This document shows positions 1-7,704 of a stretch of 15,139 bases of DNA, one piece after another. Numbering within the stretch: the stretch's first letter is position 1; every line of letters starts with the position of its first letter. The stretch covers positions 1 to 15,139 of the forward strand of contig CAZIXE010000082.1 in the NCBI GenBank assembly GCA_964543235.1, given 5' to 3'. Source of the DNA: JANMMJ01 sp964543235 (GTDB lineage Bacteria > Pseudomonadota > Alphaproteobacteria > Rhizobiales > Aestuariivirgaceae). The notes under the pieces were generated by a model that did not search any database, had not been told where the DNA came from, and saw only the letters and a list, made by a program, of their open reading frames with translations. Both the position numbers and the translations under genes were made by a program.

Positions 1-874
1 CATGCGCCGCGGCCAGGATGTGCAGCACCGTGTTGGTCGAGCCGCCCATGGCGATATCCAGTGCCATGGCGTTTTCGAAGGCCTTGAAGCTCGCAATGTT
101 GCGCGGCAGCACGCTTTCATCGTCCTGCTCGTAGTAGCGCTTGGCGAGATCGACGATGAGATGGCCCGCCTCGAGGAACAGCCGCCGCCGGTCGGCATGC
201 GTGGCCAGTGTCGAGCCATTGCCCGGCAGCGACAGGCCCAGCGCCTCGGTCAGGCAGTTCATCGAATTGGCGGTGAACATGCCCGAGCACGACCCGCAGG
301 TGGGACAGGCCGAGCGCTCGATCACCTTGACCTCTTCCTCGCTCACCTTGTCGTCGGCCGCCGCCACCATGGCGTCGACGAGATCGAGTGCCTTAACCTC
401 GCCGCTCTTGGCGATGTACTTGCCGGCTTCCATCGGTCCGCCCGAGACGAAGACAGCCGGGATGTTGAGCCGCATCGCCGCCATCAGCATGCCGGGGGTG
501 ATCTTGTCGCAGTTGGAGATGCACACCATGGCATCGGCGCAGTGGCCGTTGACCATGTATTCGACGCTGTCGGCGATCACTTCGCGGGAGGGAAGCGAAT
601 ACAGCATGCCGTCATGGCCCATGGCGATGCCGTCGTCGATGGCGATGGTGTTGAACTCCTTGGCGACGCCGCCCGCCGCCTCGATCTCCCGCGCCACCAT
701 CTGGCCGAGATCCTTGAGGTGCACGTGCCCCGGCACGAATTGCGTGAAGGAATTGACCACGGCGATGATCGGCTTGCCGAAATCCTGGTCCTTCATGCCG
801 GTGGCGCGCCACAGGCCGCGCGCGCCGGCCATGTTGCGGCCGTGGGTCGTGGTACGGGAACGGTAGGCGGGCAT
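1..874 (-). CDS. ilvD: Dihydroxy-acid dehydratase, N-terminal part (runs off the window)
   Basis: IlvD dehydrates 2,3-dihydroxy-isovalerate and 2,3-dihydroxy-3-methylvalerate to the 2-keto acids in valine, leucine and isoleucine synthesis; it is a cytoplasmic Fe-S enzyme. The reverse strand gives 291 residues starting MPAYRSRTTTHGRNMAGARG, without a stop, about half of the usual 610-620 residues. Visible hallmarks are NSFTQFVPGHVHLKDLG, the ISNCDKITPGM cluster-binding segment, CPTCGSCSGMFTANSMNCL (second cluster cysteine region) and DIAMGGSTNTVLHILAAAH at the window edge. The ATG at 874 is preceded by GGAG at a good distance. The gene stands alone here; the neighbouring ABC operon on the same strand ends 136 bases upstream. 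Identification is very secure; only the C-terminal half is outside view. Confidence 0.97.
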   Translation of the reverse strand, partial: MPAYRSRTTTHGRNMAGARGLWRATGMKDQDFGKPIIAVVNSFTQFVPGHVHLKDLGQMVAREIEAAGGVAKEFNTIAIDDGIAMGHDGMLYSLPSREVIADSVEYMVNGHCADAMVCISNCDKITPGMLMAAMRLNIPAVFVSGGPMEAGKYIAKSGEVKALDLVDAMVAAADDKVSEEEVKVIERSACPTCGSCSGMFTANSMNCLTEALGLSLPGNGSTLATHADRRRLFLEAGHLIVDLAKRYYEQDDESVLPRNIASFKAFENAMALDIAMGGSTNTVLHILAAAH

Positions 875-908
875 GGGCGGTCTCCGGCGTTTTCGGGCCT
901 GTCTGGCC

Positions 909-937
909 TATCTAATGAAGAACCGTCCCGGCTCCAA
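909..937 (-). promoter_or_regulatory. Possible ilvD promoter
   Basis: On the minus strand TTGGAG (937-932) and TAGATA (914-909) are separated by 17 bases, and the predicted transcript start lies about 28 bases before the ilvD ATG. Each hexamer matches the sigma-70 consensus at only three positions, so this is a weak call. No leader peptide or attenuator is visible in the short leader. Confidence 0.25.
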
Positions 938-959
938 CATGAATAATTGCGGCCGGGTT

Positions 960-997
960 CCTCCCGGGAGGTGCGGCCGGCTTCCACCAAGCCGGCC
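960..997 (-). terminator. Hairpin behind the ABC operon, possible terminator
   Basis: A perfect 9-base-pair stem (GGCCGGCTT at 975-983 against AAGCCGGCC at 989-997) closes a 5-base loop. It is followed on the minus strand by a 12-base palindrome CCTCCCGGGAGG (960-971). It sits between the permease stop and the ilvD start. There is no T-run, so it is not a classical intrinsic terminator; it could equally act as an RNA-stabilising hairpin. Confidence 0.35.
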
Positions 998-1010
998 CCA
1001 CCCCAGGCGA

Positions 1011-1964
1011 TCAGGCAAGGACATCCGGGCGCTGGTAGATTTCCGAAGCGGCGGTGGAGACCCCCCCCCCCCCCCCCCCCATGCCGGCGAGATGCGGCCA
1101 GATCAGCAGCCCGCTCTGCGCGAAGGGCAGGGGGGCGCCCATGAGCGCGCCCTGCAGCTGGCTCATGAAGACCAGCCCCAGCGAGCGGGTCTCGGGATTG
1201 AGCAGCGCCAGCGTCATCTCGCCGTACAGTGTATTGGGCGAGATCCGCGAGGCGATCCGCTGCCATTCGGCATTGGCGACCGCCGTTGCCGGCTCATAGA
1301 TGTCCACCGGCACGATGGCATTGGCGATGAGCGGCGCCAGCATCGGCCAGAACACCGTGAGGATCAGCCACAGCGTCAGTGTCGCAAGCGCCGAGGTGGC
1401 CGGCGACCGGAACACCGTCGAGAACAGCAGCGCCACCGCCAGCCACACCCCGCCATAGGCGAGGGAGGCAATGAGATAGGCCAGGCCCCGCAGCACCTCC
1501 TCGCCGCTCGGCGGCAGGCCGAGCATCAGGATGCCGAGGCCGGTCATGAGCAGCCACAAGGTGACCAGGCACATGCCGAGCACCATCAGCCCGCCCAGGA
1601 ACTTGCCGAGCAGCAGGGCGTCCCGGTAGATCGGCTGGGCGAGAATGCGGCTCATGGTCCGCCGGCTGTACTCACCGTTGATCACGTCAAAAGCGAGGGC
1701 CGTCGCGACCAGCGGCAACAGGAAGCCCATGAATGCCACGAAGGACGGCAGCGGTTCCCTGGCGATCGTGAACAGGCGGAGGAACAGGAACGGATCCTGG
1801 CCCACCGTGTTCTTGATCTGGCCGATGGCGCCGTAGATCGAGCCGAAGGCCGTGAGCAGCACCAGCAGCATGACGAGATGCACGCGGGCACTCGCCATGT
1901 GGTCGGCGGCCTCCTTCATGGCGATGACCGACAGGCCCGTGAAGGGCGATCCCTTACGCTGCAT
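1011..1964 (-). CDS. ABC-2 type exporter permease with a homopolymer in its last helix
   Basis: This is the membrane subunit partnering the ATPase just upstream. The 317-residue protein has hydrophobic segments beginning near residues 28 (VHLVMLLVLLTAFGSIYGAI), 72, 110, 150 and 185, typical of the NosY-like ABC-2 family. The motif INGEYSRRTMSRILAQPIYR is the usual loop of these permeases. The ATG at 1964 has a strong AGGAGGTG ribosome site and overlaps the end of the ATPase gene by 11 bases, which argues for translational coupling. Odd point: after LLIWPHLAGM comes a run of six glycines encoded by 20 G's, where the sixth helix should be. The tail after it (EIYQRPDVLA) still resembles the family ending and the segment length is about right, so the frame looks correct but the helix content does not. 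Confidence 0.85.
   Translation of the reverse strand: MQRKGSPFTGLSVIAMKEAADHMASARVHLVMLLVLLTAFGSIYGAIGQIKNTVGQDPFLFLRLFTIAREPLPSFVAFMGFLLPLVATALAFDVINGEYSRRTMSRILAQPIYRDALLLGKFLGGLMVLGMCLVTLWLLMTGLGILMLGLPPSGEEVLRGLAYLIASLAYGGVWLAVALLFSTVFRSPATSALATLTLWLILTVFWPMLAPLIANAIVPVDIYEPATAVANAEWQRIASRISPNTLYGEMTLALLNPETRSLGLVFMSQLQGALMGAPLPFAQSGLLIWPHLAGMGGGGGGVSTAASEIYQRPDVLA
1061..1080. repeat. 20-base homopolymer (C on plus, G on minus) inside the permease gene
   Basis: Twenty consecutive C's on the plus strand encode part of the start of a Met-Gly6-Val stretch of the permease on the minus strand. Such a tract is either a slippage-prone sequence (phase variation) or a sequencing or gap-filling artefact. 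Poly-G runs are a known artefact of two-colour short-read chemistry. The replaced segment should be a hydrophobic helix, which favours artefact. Confidence 0.95.
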
Positions 1965-2901
1965 CTGCCACCTCCTCGCTCCTGCTGAAGAAGCGCGCAT
2001 AGACGTCGTCGAGGCTGGCACGCTGGAGCGACATTTCGCGCAGCGCCCCGCCCTTGTCGAGAATGCGGCGGGCGATGTCCGGCCGGATGTCGACTTCGGC
2101 GTCGATCCGCACGGTGTGCGGCCCGGTTGCGGTCATGCCCACGACACCCTTGAGTCCGGTCAGGCTCTTGACGAGGTCGACCCCGGTGGCGTCGACATCG
2201 ACGGTGAAGGCGCCGCCCAGGACCTGCCGCGCCAGCTCGTCGACCTTGCCGGTGATGCCCACCCGCCCGTCGCGGAACAGTGCCACCCGGTCGCAGATCG
2301 ACTGCACCAGGCCCAGCAGATGCGAGGACAGCACGATGGTCATGCCTTCGCCCCTGAGTGCGCCGATCAGCGTGAGCAGGTCTTGCGTGGCCTGCGGATC
2401 GAGCCCGTTGGTCGGCTCGTCGAGGATCAGCACCTTGGCCTGCTTGACCAGCAGCTCGGCGAGTCCGAGCCGCTGCCGCATGCCGTGGGAATAGGTGCCG
2501 ACCCGCTGATCGGCCGCGAATGCGATGCCGACCCGTTGCATGGCCTTGTCGATGCGGTCCCTGGATTCGGCGGCGGCGAGGCCGGCGAGCCTCGCCGAAT
2601 AGACAAGGTTTTCTCTGCCTGTCATGGCATCGTAGAAGCCCACCAGGTCCGGCAGATAGCCGGCCCGCTTCTTGACTTCGAGCGGTTCGCGCAGCGGATC
2701 GCAGCCGGCGATCGTGACGCTGCCGCCCGTGGGCTCGGTGAGGCCGAGCAGCATGAGGATGGTGGTGGTCTTGCCCGACCCGTTGGGACCGAGAAGACCG
2801 AACACCTCGCCCTCGTTGATGGCAAGATCGACGCCTCTGACCGCCATCGCCCTGCCATAGCGCTTGACGAGGCCCCTGGCCTCGATGATGGGCCTGCTCA
2901 T
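1954..2901 (-). CDS. ABC-2 type exporter ATP-binding subunit
   Basis: The cytoplasmic ATPase energises the permease encoded downstream. The 315-residue protein shows Walker A GPNGSGKT (residues 38-45), a D-containing Q-loop region GYLPDLVGFYDAMTG (81-95), a signature variant YSHGMRQRLGLAELL (137-151), Walker B VLILDEPTNGLDP (157-169) and the switch histidine in LSSHLLGL (H194). The C-terminal 100 residues carry the extra domain common in CcmA/NosF-like ATPases. The start MSRPIIEARG at 2901 overlaps the upstream stop as ATGA, so expression is coupled; longer upstream extensions are out-of-family. Substrate is unknown. The non-glutamine Q-loop is common in this subgroup and is not read as a defect. 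Confidence 0.93.
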   Translation of the reverse strand: MSRPIIEARGLVKRYGRAMAVRGVDLAINEGEVFGLLGPNGSGKTTTILMLLGLTEPTGGSVTIAGCDPLREPLEVKKRAGYLPDLVGFYDAMTGRENLVYSARLAGLAAAESRDRIDKAMQRVGIAFAADQRVGTYSHGMRQRLGLAELLVKQAKVLILDEPTNGLDPQATQDLLTLIGALRGEGMTIVLSSHLLGLVQSICDRVALFRDGRVGITGKVDELARQVLGGAFTVDVDATGVDLVKSLTGLKGVVGMTATGPHTVRIDAEVDIRPDIARRILDKGGALREMSLQRASLDDVYARFFSRSEEVADAA

Positions 2902-4091
2902 CTGCGTCCATACCGCGACACGGCACCGGCGAAGACGGCGAGCGCTGCGCCGATGATGCCGAGCCCGGCGATGCCCCATACGGTCGAGGTCGTGACGGTG
3001 ACGCGGAAGTTGGCGCTGTCGGAAGCGCCTTCGCCATTGGCCCGCACACTCACCATGTAGTCGCCCGTGATGGCCTTGTCGGAGGGCGTCATGTTCACGG
3101 CCACATCCGCCTTCTCGCCGGGCTTGAGCTCGGCGATGCTCTCGGGCGCGTAGGTGATCTTCCAGCCGCTCGGCGGCGAGGCCGAGAACTTGATTTCCTT
3201 GGCGGGCGCAGTGCCGGTATTCTCCAGCGCAAACGTGAAGGTTCGCTCGCGGCCGGCCGTGGCTTCGCCGGAAAGGCGCCCGTCGGGTCCGCTGAGGGCC
3301 AGTGACGGCTGGCCGGTGATGTCCATCAGCAGATCCGTTGCCGTCTGGATCCTGGGGCTCGCCACTGCGACCTTCACGGGGTATTGACCGGCTTCGATCC
3401 CGCCGGGCGGCTGCACCGATACCTTGATATCCTTCGACTCGCCCGCCTTGATGGGGATCGAGGTCAGTTCGTTACTCCCGTAGAGTTCCTTGAAGGTGGC
3501 CTGAAAGCCGGGCGGCACCTGGGCCAGCAGGTTGAACACCTGGTCTTCCTTGCTTTCGTTCCTGGCGGTGAGCTGGAAGTCGAAGGCCGATTTGGGCGTA
3601 CCGCGCAGCGCCGGCAGCTTCGGCTCAAGCGTGACCTTGGCTTCGGCGGCCTGGGCGAGCGTGAGCGTCACCGGCAGCTCGAAGGTCTGGCTGTCGGCGC
3701 GGCCGGCAATCTGGAACGCGTAGGTTCCCGGCTTCGCGTCCTTCGGCGGCGCGATTTCCAGCTTGATGTCGACCGTGTGGTCAGGCCGCACCATGGTGGC
3801 GCCGATCCGGTTGCCGTTGCCGCTGAATTCCCAGCTCCAGCCGCTGGGCAGACCCTTGACATCGAGCGTGATCGCCTGCGGCGGCAGACTGCGGTTCTCG
3901 ACATGTACGTCGAGGCTGATGCCTTCGCCAATGGCTTCGGTGATCGCGGGGAAATCGGTTGTCATCCACAGGCCGGTCAGGCGGCTTTCCGGACCCGGGC
4001 CGGCCGGCCCCTGTTGCGCGGCGGCCATCGCCGGAACCAGCAGGCTGGCTCCCATGAGGCCAAGCGCCAACGTCTTCCGAACGGAATTCAT
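2898..4091 (-). CDS. Membrane-anchored NEW3-domain protein of the ABC operon
   Basis: This 397-residue protein begins with a clear signal peptide (MNSVRKTLALGLMGASLLVP, cleavage near AMAAA at 25). Several Ig-like beta-sandwich repeats follow, with phrases such as LPSGWSWEFSG, VPPGFQATF and ASPPSGWKITYAPESIAELK, typical of the NPCBM-associated NEW3 family (COG1470). It ends in one membrane helix (about 372-391) and a short basic tail SRYGRR, so most of it should lie in the periplasm. It is the first gene of a three-gene operon with ATPase and permease, with ATGA overlap to the ATPase. The likely role is a periplasmic partner of the exporter, handling an envelope or glycan substrate; this is inference. 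The ATG at 4091 is preceded by GGGAGAAG. Family assignment is fairly secure, function is not. Confidence 0.85.
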   Translation of the reverse strand: MNSVRKTLALGLMGASLLVPAMAAAQQGPAGPGPESRLTGLWMTTDFPAITEAIGEGISLDVHVENRSLPPQAITLDVKGLPSGWSWEFSGNGNRIGATMVRPDHTVDIKLEIAPPKDAKPGTYAFQIAGRADSQTFELPVTLTLAQAAEAKVTLEPKLPALRGTPKSAFDFQLTARNESKEDQVFNLLAQVPPGFQATFKELYGSNELTSIPIKAGESKDIKVSVQPPGGIEAGQYPVKVAVASPRIQTATDLLMDITGQPSLALSGPDGRLSGEATAGRERTFTFALENTGTAPAKEIKFSASPPSGWKITYAPESIAELKPGEKADVAVNMTPSDKAITGDYMVSVRANGEGASDSANFRVTVTTSTVWGIAGLGIIGAALAVFAGAVSRYGRR

Positions 4092-4356
4092 CTTACTTCT
4101 CCCTCTGGTTTCCAATGAACTCGGTCCGCATCTGCACCCGCAGATCGGGGCGCTTGCGGCTGCCGCACTATTCAGGATTCGATCATGGCAACAATCTGGC
4201 AATCGGCTCGGAAATTATCATTAAATAACTGTTATGATTGTATAAATGGCATTGAGAATGGCATTGGTCGAGGCCGGATTGGTTGACGTGGTAGTCCGCT
4301 CCGGCGGCGTCAAGACCCTTGAACAATTCTCATGTTCCGGCCGGCCCGAAAACCCG
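4092..4356 (-). promoter_or_regulatory. AT-rich upstream region of the NEW3/ABC operon, with small dyads
   Basis: No gene is seen in this 265-base gap. On the minus strand GATAAT (4219-4214) is a good -10 hexamer, but the -35 partner is poor and the leader would be about 120 bases. Next to it lie a perfect 11-base dyad, ATAACTGTTAT (4225-4235), and a 10-base direct repeat AATGGCATTG (4245-4254 and 4257-4266, 12-base period). Each repeat unit is itself an odd palindrome. Together these look like regulator-binding sites for the operon. The AT-rich patch contrasts with the GC-rich surroundings. Confidence 0.35.
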
Positions 4357-6294
4357 TCACGCCAGCCACACGCGGCCCTCCGGCGGCAGGGCGAGCCCAT
4401 CGTCCTTGAGGCTAACGGCGCTGTTGCCCAGCATGTCGAAGAATTGGCTTGCGCCCTGATCCCGCAGCCAGGCACCGGGCACGAGCTGCCAGCGGCCGGT
4501 GAAGTTGAGCAGACAGACGAGGGCGCCCCCGGGGCTTTCACGTTTGAACGCGAATACGCCGTCAATTCCCGACTCGAGGATGAGCGTCGGGTTGGCCGCG
4601 TGCAGGTGCGGCGTGACGCGCCGCCGGGCGATGATGTGCCGGATGCCGGCAAGGATGCGGCCTTCGATGGTGGCGGGATCCTCGGCCCGCCGGGCCTTGT
4701 TCCAATCCATCCGCGGCCGGTGCATCCAGCGCCCGTCATGGGCGAGATTGGGATCGGCTTCATAGCTGTGATCGTTGAGCAGCCCGATCTCGTCACCCAT
4801 GTAGATCAGCGGAATACCGCCGAATGAGGCAATCAGCGCATGGCCCATGAGGATGCGGTGGATCGCGGTCTCGACCAGCAGCGGCTCGCCGGCCTGGAGC
4901 GCCGCTTCGAGTCCGCAGAGCGAAGCGCAGGTGCCGTTGGTGCGCTTGTCGCCGGTATCCGGATTGGCCTGGAAGTCACCGCCCCGTGCAAAGCTCGCCG
5001 GATACCGCCCGGCATAGAATTCGGCGAGGAAGCTGCGGTGCGTGAAGCCCGTAACCAGCACCGCCTGCGCATCTTCATCGGTGATCGCCCAGCCGATGTC
5101 GTCATGGCAGCGCAGGTAGGTGGCCCAGGTCGCGTTGACGAAGGACGTGGGGAAGTGTGACCGCAGCACATGCGTCATGAGGCGGGTCTCGCGCGTTGCC
5201 AGGGCTGACCAGAACTGCACCATCAGCGAGTTGTGGTAGGCGAGGTTGCCCTCCTTGCCCGTGTGCCGGCCCTGGCCCAGATAGGGAATGAGGTCCTTGG
5301 GCGCCACGATCGCCTCTTCCTTGTGGATCACCGCCGGGGCGACGATCCGGTTGGCGGCCTTGAGGGCCTGCAGGATGTCGTGAACCTCGGGCTCGTTCTG
5401 GCAGCGCGTGCCCATGCGCTTCCACATGAACGCCACCGCATCGAGCCTAAGCACCTCGACACCGCGATTGGCGAGGAAGAGCATGACCTTGACGATCTCG
5501 AGGAACACCCACGGGTTCGCCCAGTTGAGATCCCACTGGTGCTCGTTGAAAGTGGTCCATACCCACTTGCCGAGATCGGGATAATACGTGAAGTTGCCGG
5601 GCGCATGCGCCGGAAACACTTCGACCAGCGCTTGCTCGTACTGTTCCGGCACTGCCGGATCGTCGAACATCCAGTAGTAATCCTGATAGGCCTTCTCGCC
5701 CGCGCGCGCCCTGACCGCCCAGTCATGCTCCTTGGCCGTGTGGTTGAGCACGAGGTCGACGCAGAGGCTCATGCCCCGCGCCCTGAGCGCCGTGGCCACC
5801 GCCTCGAGGTCGGCCATCGTGCCGAAACGCGGATCGGTCTCCCGGTAGTCCATCACCGAATAGCCGCCGTCGCTGTCGCCGGGCCGCGGCTTCAGGCACG
5901 GCATGAAATGCACATAGGTGATGCCGAGCTGCTCGAGATAGGAGAGCCTGTCGAGGACCCCCTTGAGCGTGCCGGCGAAGCGGTCGATGTAGAAGACATA
6001 GCCCGCCATCGTCTGGCGCTGGAACCAGTCGGGCTCGAGGTCGCGTCTGAGGTCGAGCGAACGCAGGGCGGCCGGCCGCTCATCCTGGGCGGCGGCCAAG
6101 GCATCGATCAGAGCGCGGCGAAAGGCGTCGTAGTCCGGCCGCTGCCCGTACAGCGCCTCGAGCGGATCGAACAGGTCGCGCTCGCTGCGCTGGAAGCGCA
6201 GGCCGAAGATCTCCCGCTGGTGGGCCGGCCAGGCGGTACGCTGCGCAATGGCCTCCTGTGCAAGGTCGAGATTGGAGGGCGGGGCATAGGGCAT
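4357..6294 (-). CDS. Amylosucrase (GH13 subfamily 4)
   Basis: Amylosucrase uses sucrose as glucosyl donor to build alpha-1,4-glucan, releasing fructose. The 645-residue protein has the family's length (about 630-650) and layout: a helical N-terminal domain (1-90), then the barrel from PDWFQRQTMAGYVFYIDRFAG. Conserved segments are SDGGYSVMDYR (D142 pocket residue), VDLVLNHTAKEH, nucleophile D285 in LRLDAVAFMWKR, acid/base E327 in AVIHKEEAIV and D398 in RCHDDIGW. GIPLIYMGDEIGLLND and DGRWMHRPRMDW match the C-terminal half. Assignments of catalytic residues follow alignment by eye to the Neisseria enzyme. There is no signal peptide, so it is probably cytoplasmic. No sucrose transporter or glycogen gene is adjacent. 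Start MPYAPPSNLD at 6294 lacks a clear ribosome site; the gap to the upstream LysE gene is 85 bases. Confidence 0.93.
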   Translation of the reverse strand: MPYAPPSNLDLAQEAIAQRTAWPAHQREIFGLRFQRSERDLFDPLEALYGQRPDYDAFRRALIDALAAAQDERPAALRSLDLRRDLEPDWFQRQTMAGYVFYIDRFAGTLKGVLDRLSYLEQLGITYVHFMPCLKPRPGDSDGGYSVMDYRETDPRFGTMADLEAVATALRARGMSLCVDLVLNHTAKEHDWAVRARAGEKAYQDYYWMFDDPAVPEQYEQALVEVFPAHAPGNFTYYPDLGKWVWTTFNEHQWDLNWANPWVFLEIVKVMLFLANRGVEVLRLDAVAFMWKRMGTRCQNEPEVHDILQALKAANRIVAPAVIHKEEAIVAPKDLIPYLGQGRHTGKEGNLAYHNSLMVQFWSALATRETRLMTHVLRSHFPTSFVNATWATYLRCHDDIGWAITDEDAQAVLVTGFTHRSFLAEFYAGRYPASFARGGDFQANPDTGDKRTNGTCASLCGLEAALQAGEPLLVETAIHRILMGHALIASFGGIPLIYMGDEIGLLNDHSYEADPNLAHDGRWMHRPRMDWNKARRAEDPATIEGRILAGIRHIIARRRVTPHLHAANPTLILESGIDGVFAFKRESPGGALVCLLNFTGRWQLVPGAWLRDQGASQFFDMLGNSAVSLKDDGLALPPEGRVWLA

Positions 6295-6379
6295 GGGCGG
6301 ATATCGGCCGGGACACTCGTTCGCCCGCAATGGAACCGAGCCGGGCAGGGGAATCAAGGGGGAATGCCGGCCCCGAGCC

Positions 6380-7024
6380 TCACGGGCGCCTGGCCAGAGC
6401 GAGACCAATGCCGAGCGCGATCATCGCCCCGCCCGAACCCTGGCGCAGGCGGCGGATCAGGCCGGGACGTGCGGCTGCGCCGTCCCGGATGCCGCTCGCC
6501 GCGAAGGCGACCACGATATCGGCAAGCGTGTTGAGCGTGACCGAGATGAATCCGAGCGCCACGAACTGCAGGGCGACGTGGCCTTCGCCCGGCGCCACGA
6601 ACTGCGGTATGAAGGCGAGGAAGAAGGCGGCTGTCTTCGGATTGAGCGCCTCGACCACCACCCCTTCGCGGAACGCGATCCGGGCCCCGGCGACGGGTGG
6701 AACCGCACCGCCATCAAGGATGCGCGCTGCCTGGCCATTGGCACTCCGCAAGGTGCGGAAGCCGAGCCACACGAGGTAGGCAGCACCGATCAGCTTCAGT
6801 GCCGTGAACAGTTCCGCGCTGGCGAGCACGATGGCCGAAACCCCCAAGCCTCCGGCCAGCACATGGGCCATGCCCCCGAGCCCCGTGCCGAAGCTCGAAG
6901 CGATGCCTTCCGCCCGGCCGCCGGCGAGGGTGCGGGCTGCCACATAGAAGATGCCCGGACCGGGTGTGACCGCGAGGAGGAGGGCCGCGGCAATGTAGAG
7001 GGCGAATTGCGTGAGGTCAGGCAT
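6380..7024 (-). CDS. LysE/RhtB family amino acid exporter
   Basis: This inner-membrane protein of 214 residues has the classical LysE N-terminus, MPDLTQFALYIAAALLLAVT followed by PGPG, then alternating hydrophobic segments and the loop LNPKTAAFFLAFIPQFV that marks the family. Members export amino acids or related small metabolites such as homoserine lactone or threonine; the substrate here is unknown. It starts 27 bases after the PaiB-type gene, so both are probably co-transcribed and share control by the divergent MocR regulator. The ATG at 7024 has no clear Shine-Dalgarno; an in-frame TTG at 7039 is an alternative. Confidence 0.92.
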   Translation of the reverse strand: MPDLTQFALYIAAALLLAVTPGPGIFYVAARTLAGGRAEGIASSFGTGLGGMAHVLAGGLGVSAIVLASAELFTALKLIGAAYLVWLGFRTLRSANGQAARILDGGAVPPVAGARIAFREGVVVEALNPKTAAFFLAFIPQFVAPGEGHVALQFVALGFISVTLNTLADIVVAFAASGIRDGAAARPGLIRRLRQGSGGAMIALGIGLALARRP

Positions 7025-7051
7025 GGGGGATGGCGGCAATGAAGGATGTGA

Positions 7052-7675
7052 TCATGATGGTATGAGAGCAGCCACTTCGCGCTCGGACGCCAGCCGGCTT
7101 GCGGCGAGGCCCCGAGCCACGCCGGCACGGTCGGCAGCGTTGCGGTTCTGGCTCAGCTTGCGCTTGCCGGCGAGGCTGGTGATCGGCATGCGCAGGCCGA
7201 CGATGCTGCGCAGCTGAGCCGCGATGAACGCCGCCGGCGCATCCGCCACGGACCAGGGTGCCGCGCGCCCACCCTCATGCAGCTCGGTCAGGCGGCTCAC
7301 GACCTCCAGCAGCCGGTCCGGATCGTCGAAGAACTCGACCGGTCCGGAGGCCTGGACGGTGACGTAGTTCCAGGTCGGCACCACCTTTCCCGTCTCCTGC
7401 TTGGTGGCATACCAGGCCGGCGTCACATAGGCGTCGGGCCCCATGAAGATCGCCAGGCCGTCGCCCAGCACCGGCGTCCGCCACTGCGGATTGGCCCTGG
7501 CGAGATGGCCATAGATCACCCCTTTCTCGCCTTCGCTCTCGGCAAGGAAGAGGGGGAGCGGCGTCGCCAGCGGGCCCGCCGCCGTGGCGGTGACAAAATG
7601 CGCGAGCCTCGCCGCACGGATTGTCGCCATCAGGCTGTCCCGGTCGTCGTCACGGAAGGCGGGAGGGATGTACAT
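7052..7675 (-). CDS. paiB: PaiB-type FMN-binding negative transcriptional regulator
   Basis: The 207-residue protein matches the PaiB family (split-barrel, flavin-reductase-like fold) in length and motifs: MYIPPAFRDDDRDSL at the N-terminus, THE segment LAHFVTA, TPLPLFL, GHLARANPQW, YVTPAWYATK and VPTWNYVTVQASGPV. Bacillus PaiB was described as a negative regulator of sporulation and protease genes, but many homologues probably act as flavin-binding enzymes. The ATG at 7675 is preceded by AAGGAG with suitable spacing. It is the first gene of a leftward unit with the LysE exporter, and it is divergent from the MocR regulator with only 29 bases between annotated starts, an arrangement that suggests direct control by MocR. 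Confidence 0.92.
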   Translation of the reverse strand: MYIPPAFRDDDRDSLMATIRAARLAHFVTATAAGPLATPLPLFLAESEGEKGVIYGHLARANPQWRTPVLGDGLAIFMGPDAYVTPAWYATKQETGKVVPTWNYVTVQASGPVEFFDDPDRLLEVVSRLTELHEGGRAAPWSVADAPAAFIAAQLRSIVGLRMPITSLAGKRKLSQNRNAADRAGVARGLAASRLASEREVAALIPS

Positions 7676-7704
7676 TGCAGATACTCCTTGCTTGGCAGGG
7701 ATCA

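Noticed and set aside
873..1988. 371-codon His/Gln/Arg-rich open frame on the plus strand
   Set aside because: Antisense to the ABC permease; composition is typical of a shadow and it runs through the homopolymer.
1852..3060. 402-codon open frame on the plus strand
   Set aside because: Antisense to the ABC ATPase gene with intact Walker motifs.
5233..6534. 433-codon open frame on the plus strand
   Set aside because: Antisense to the amylosucrase gene, which carries all catalytic motifs.
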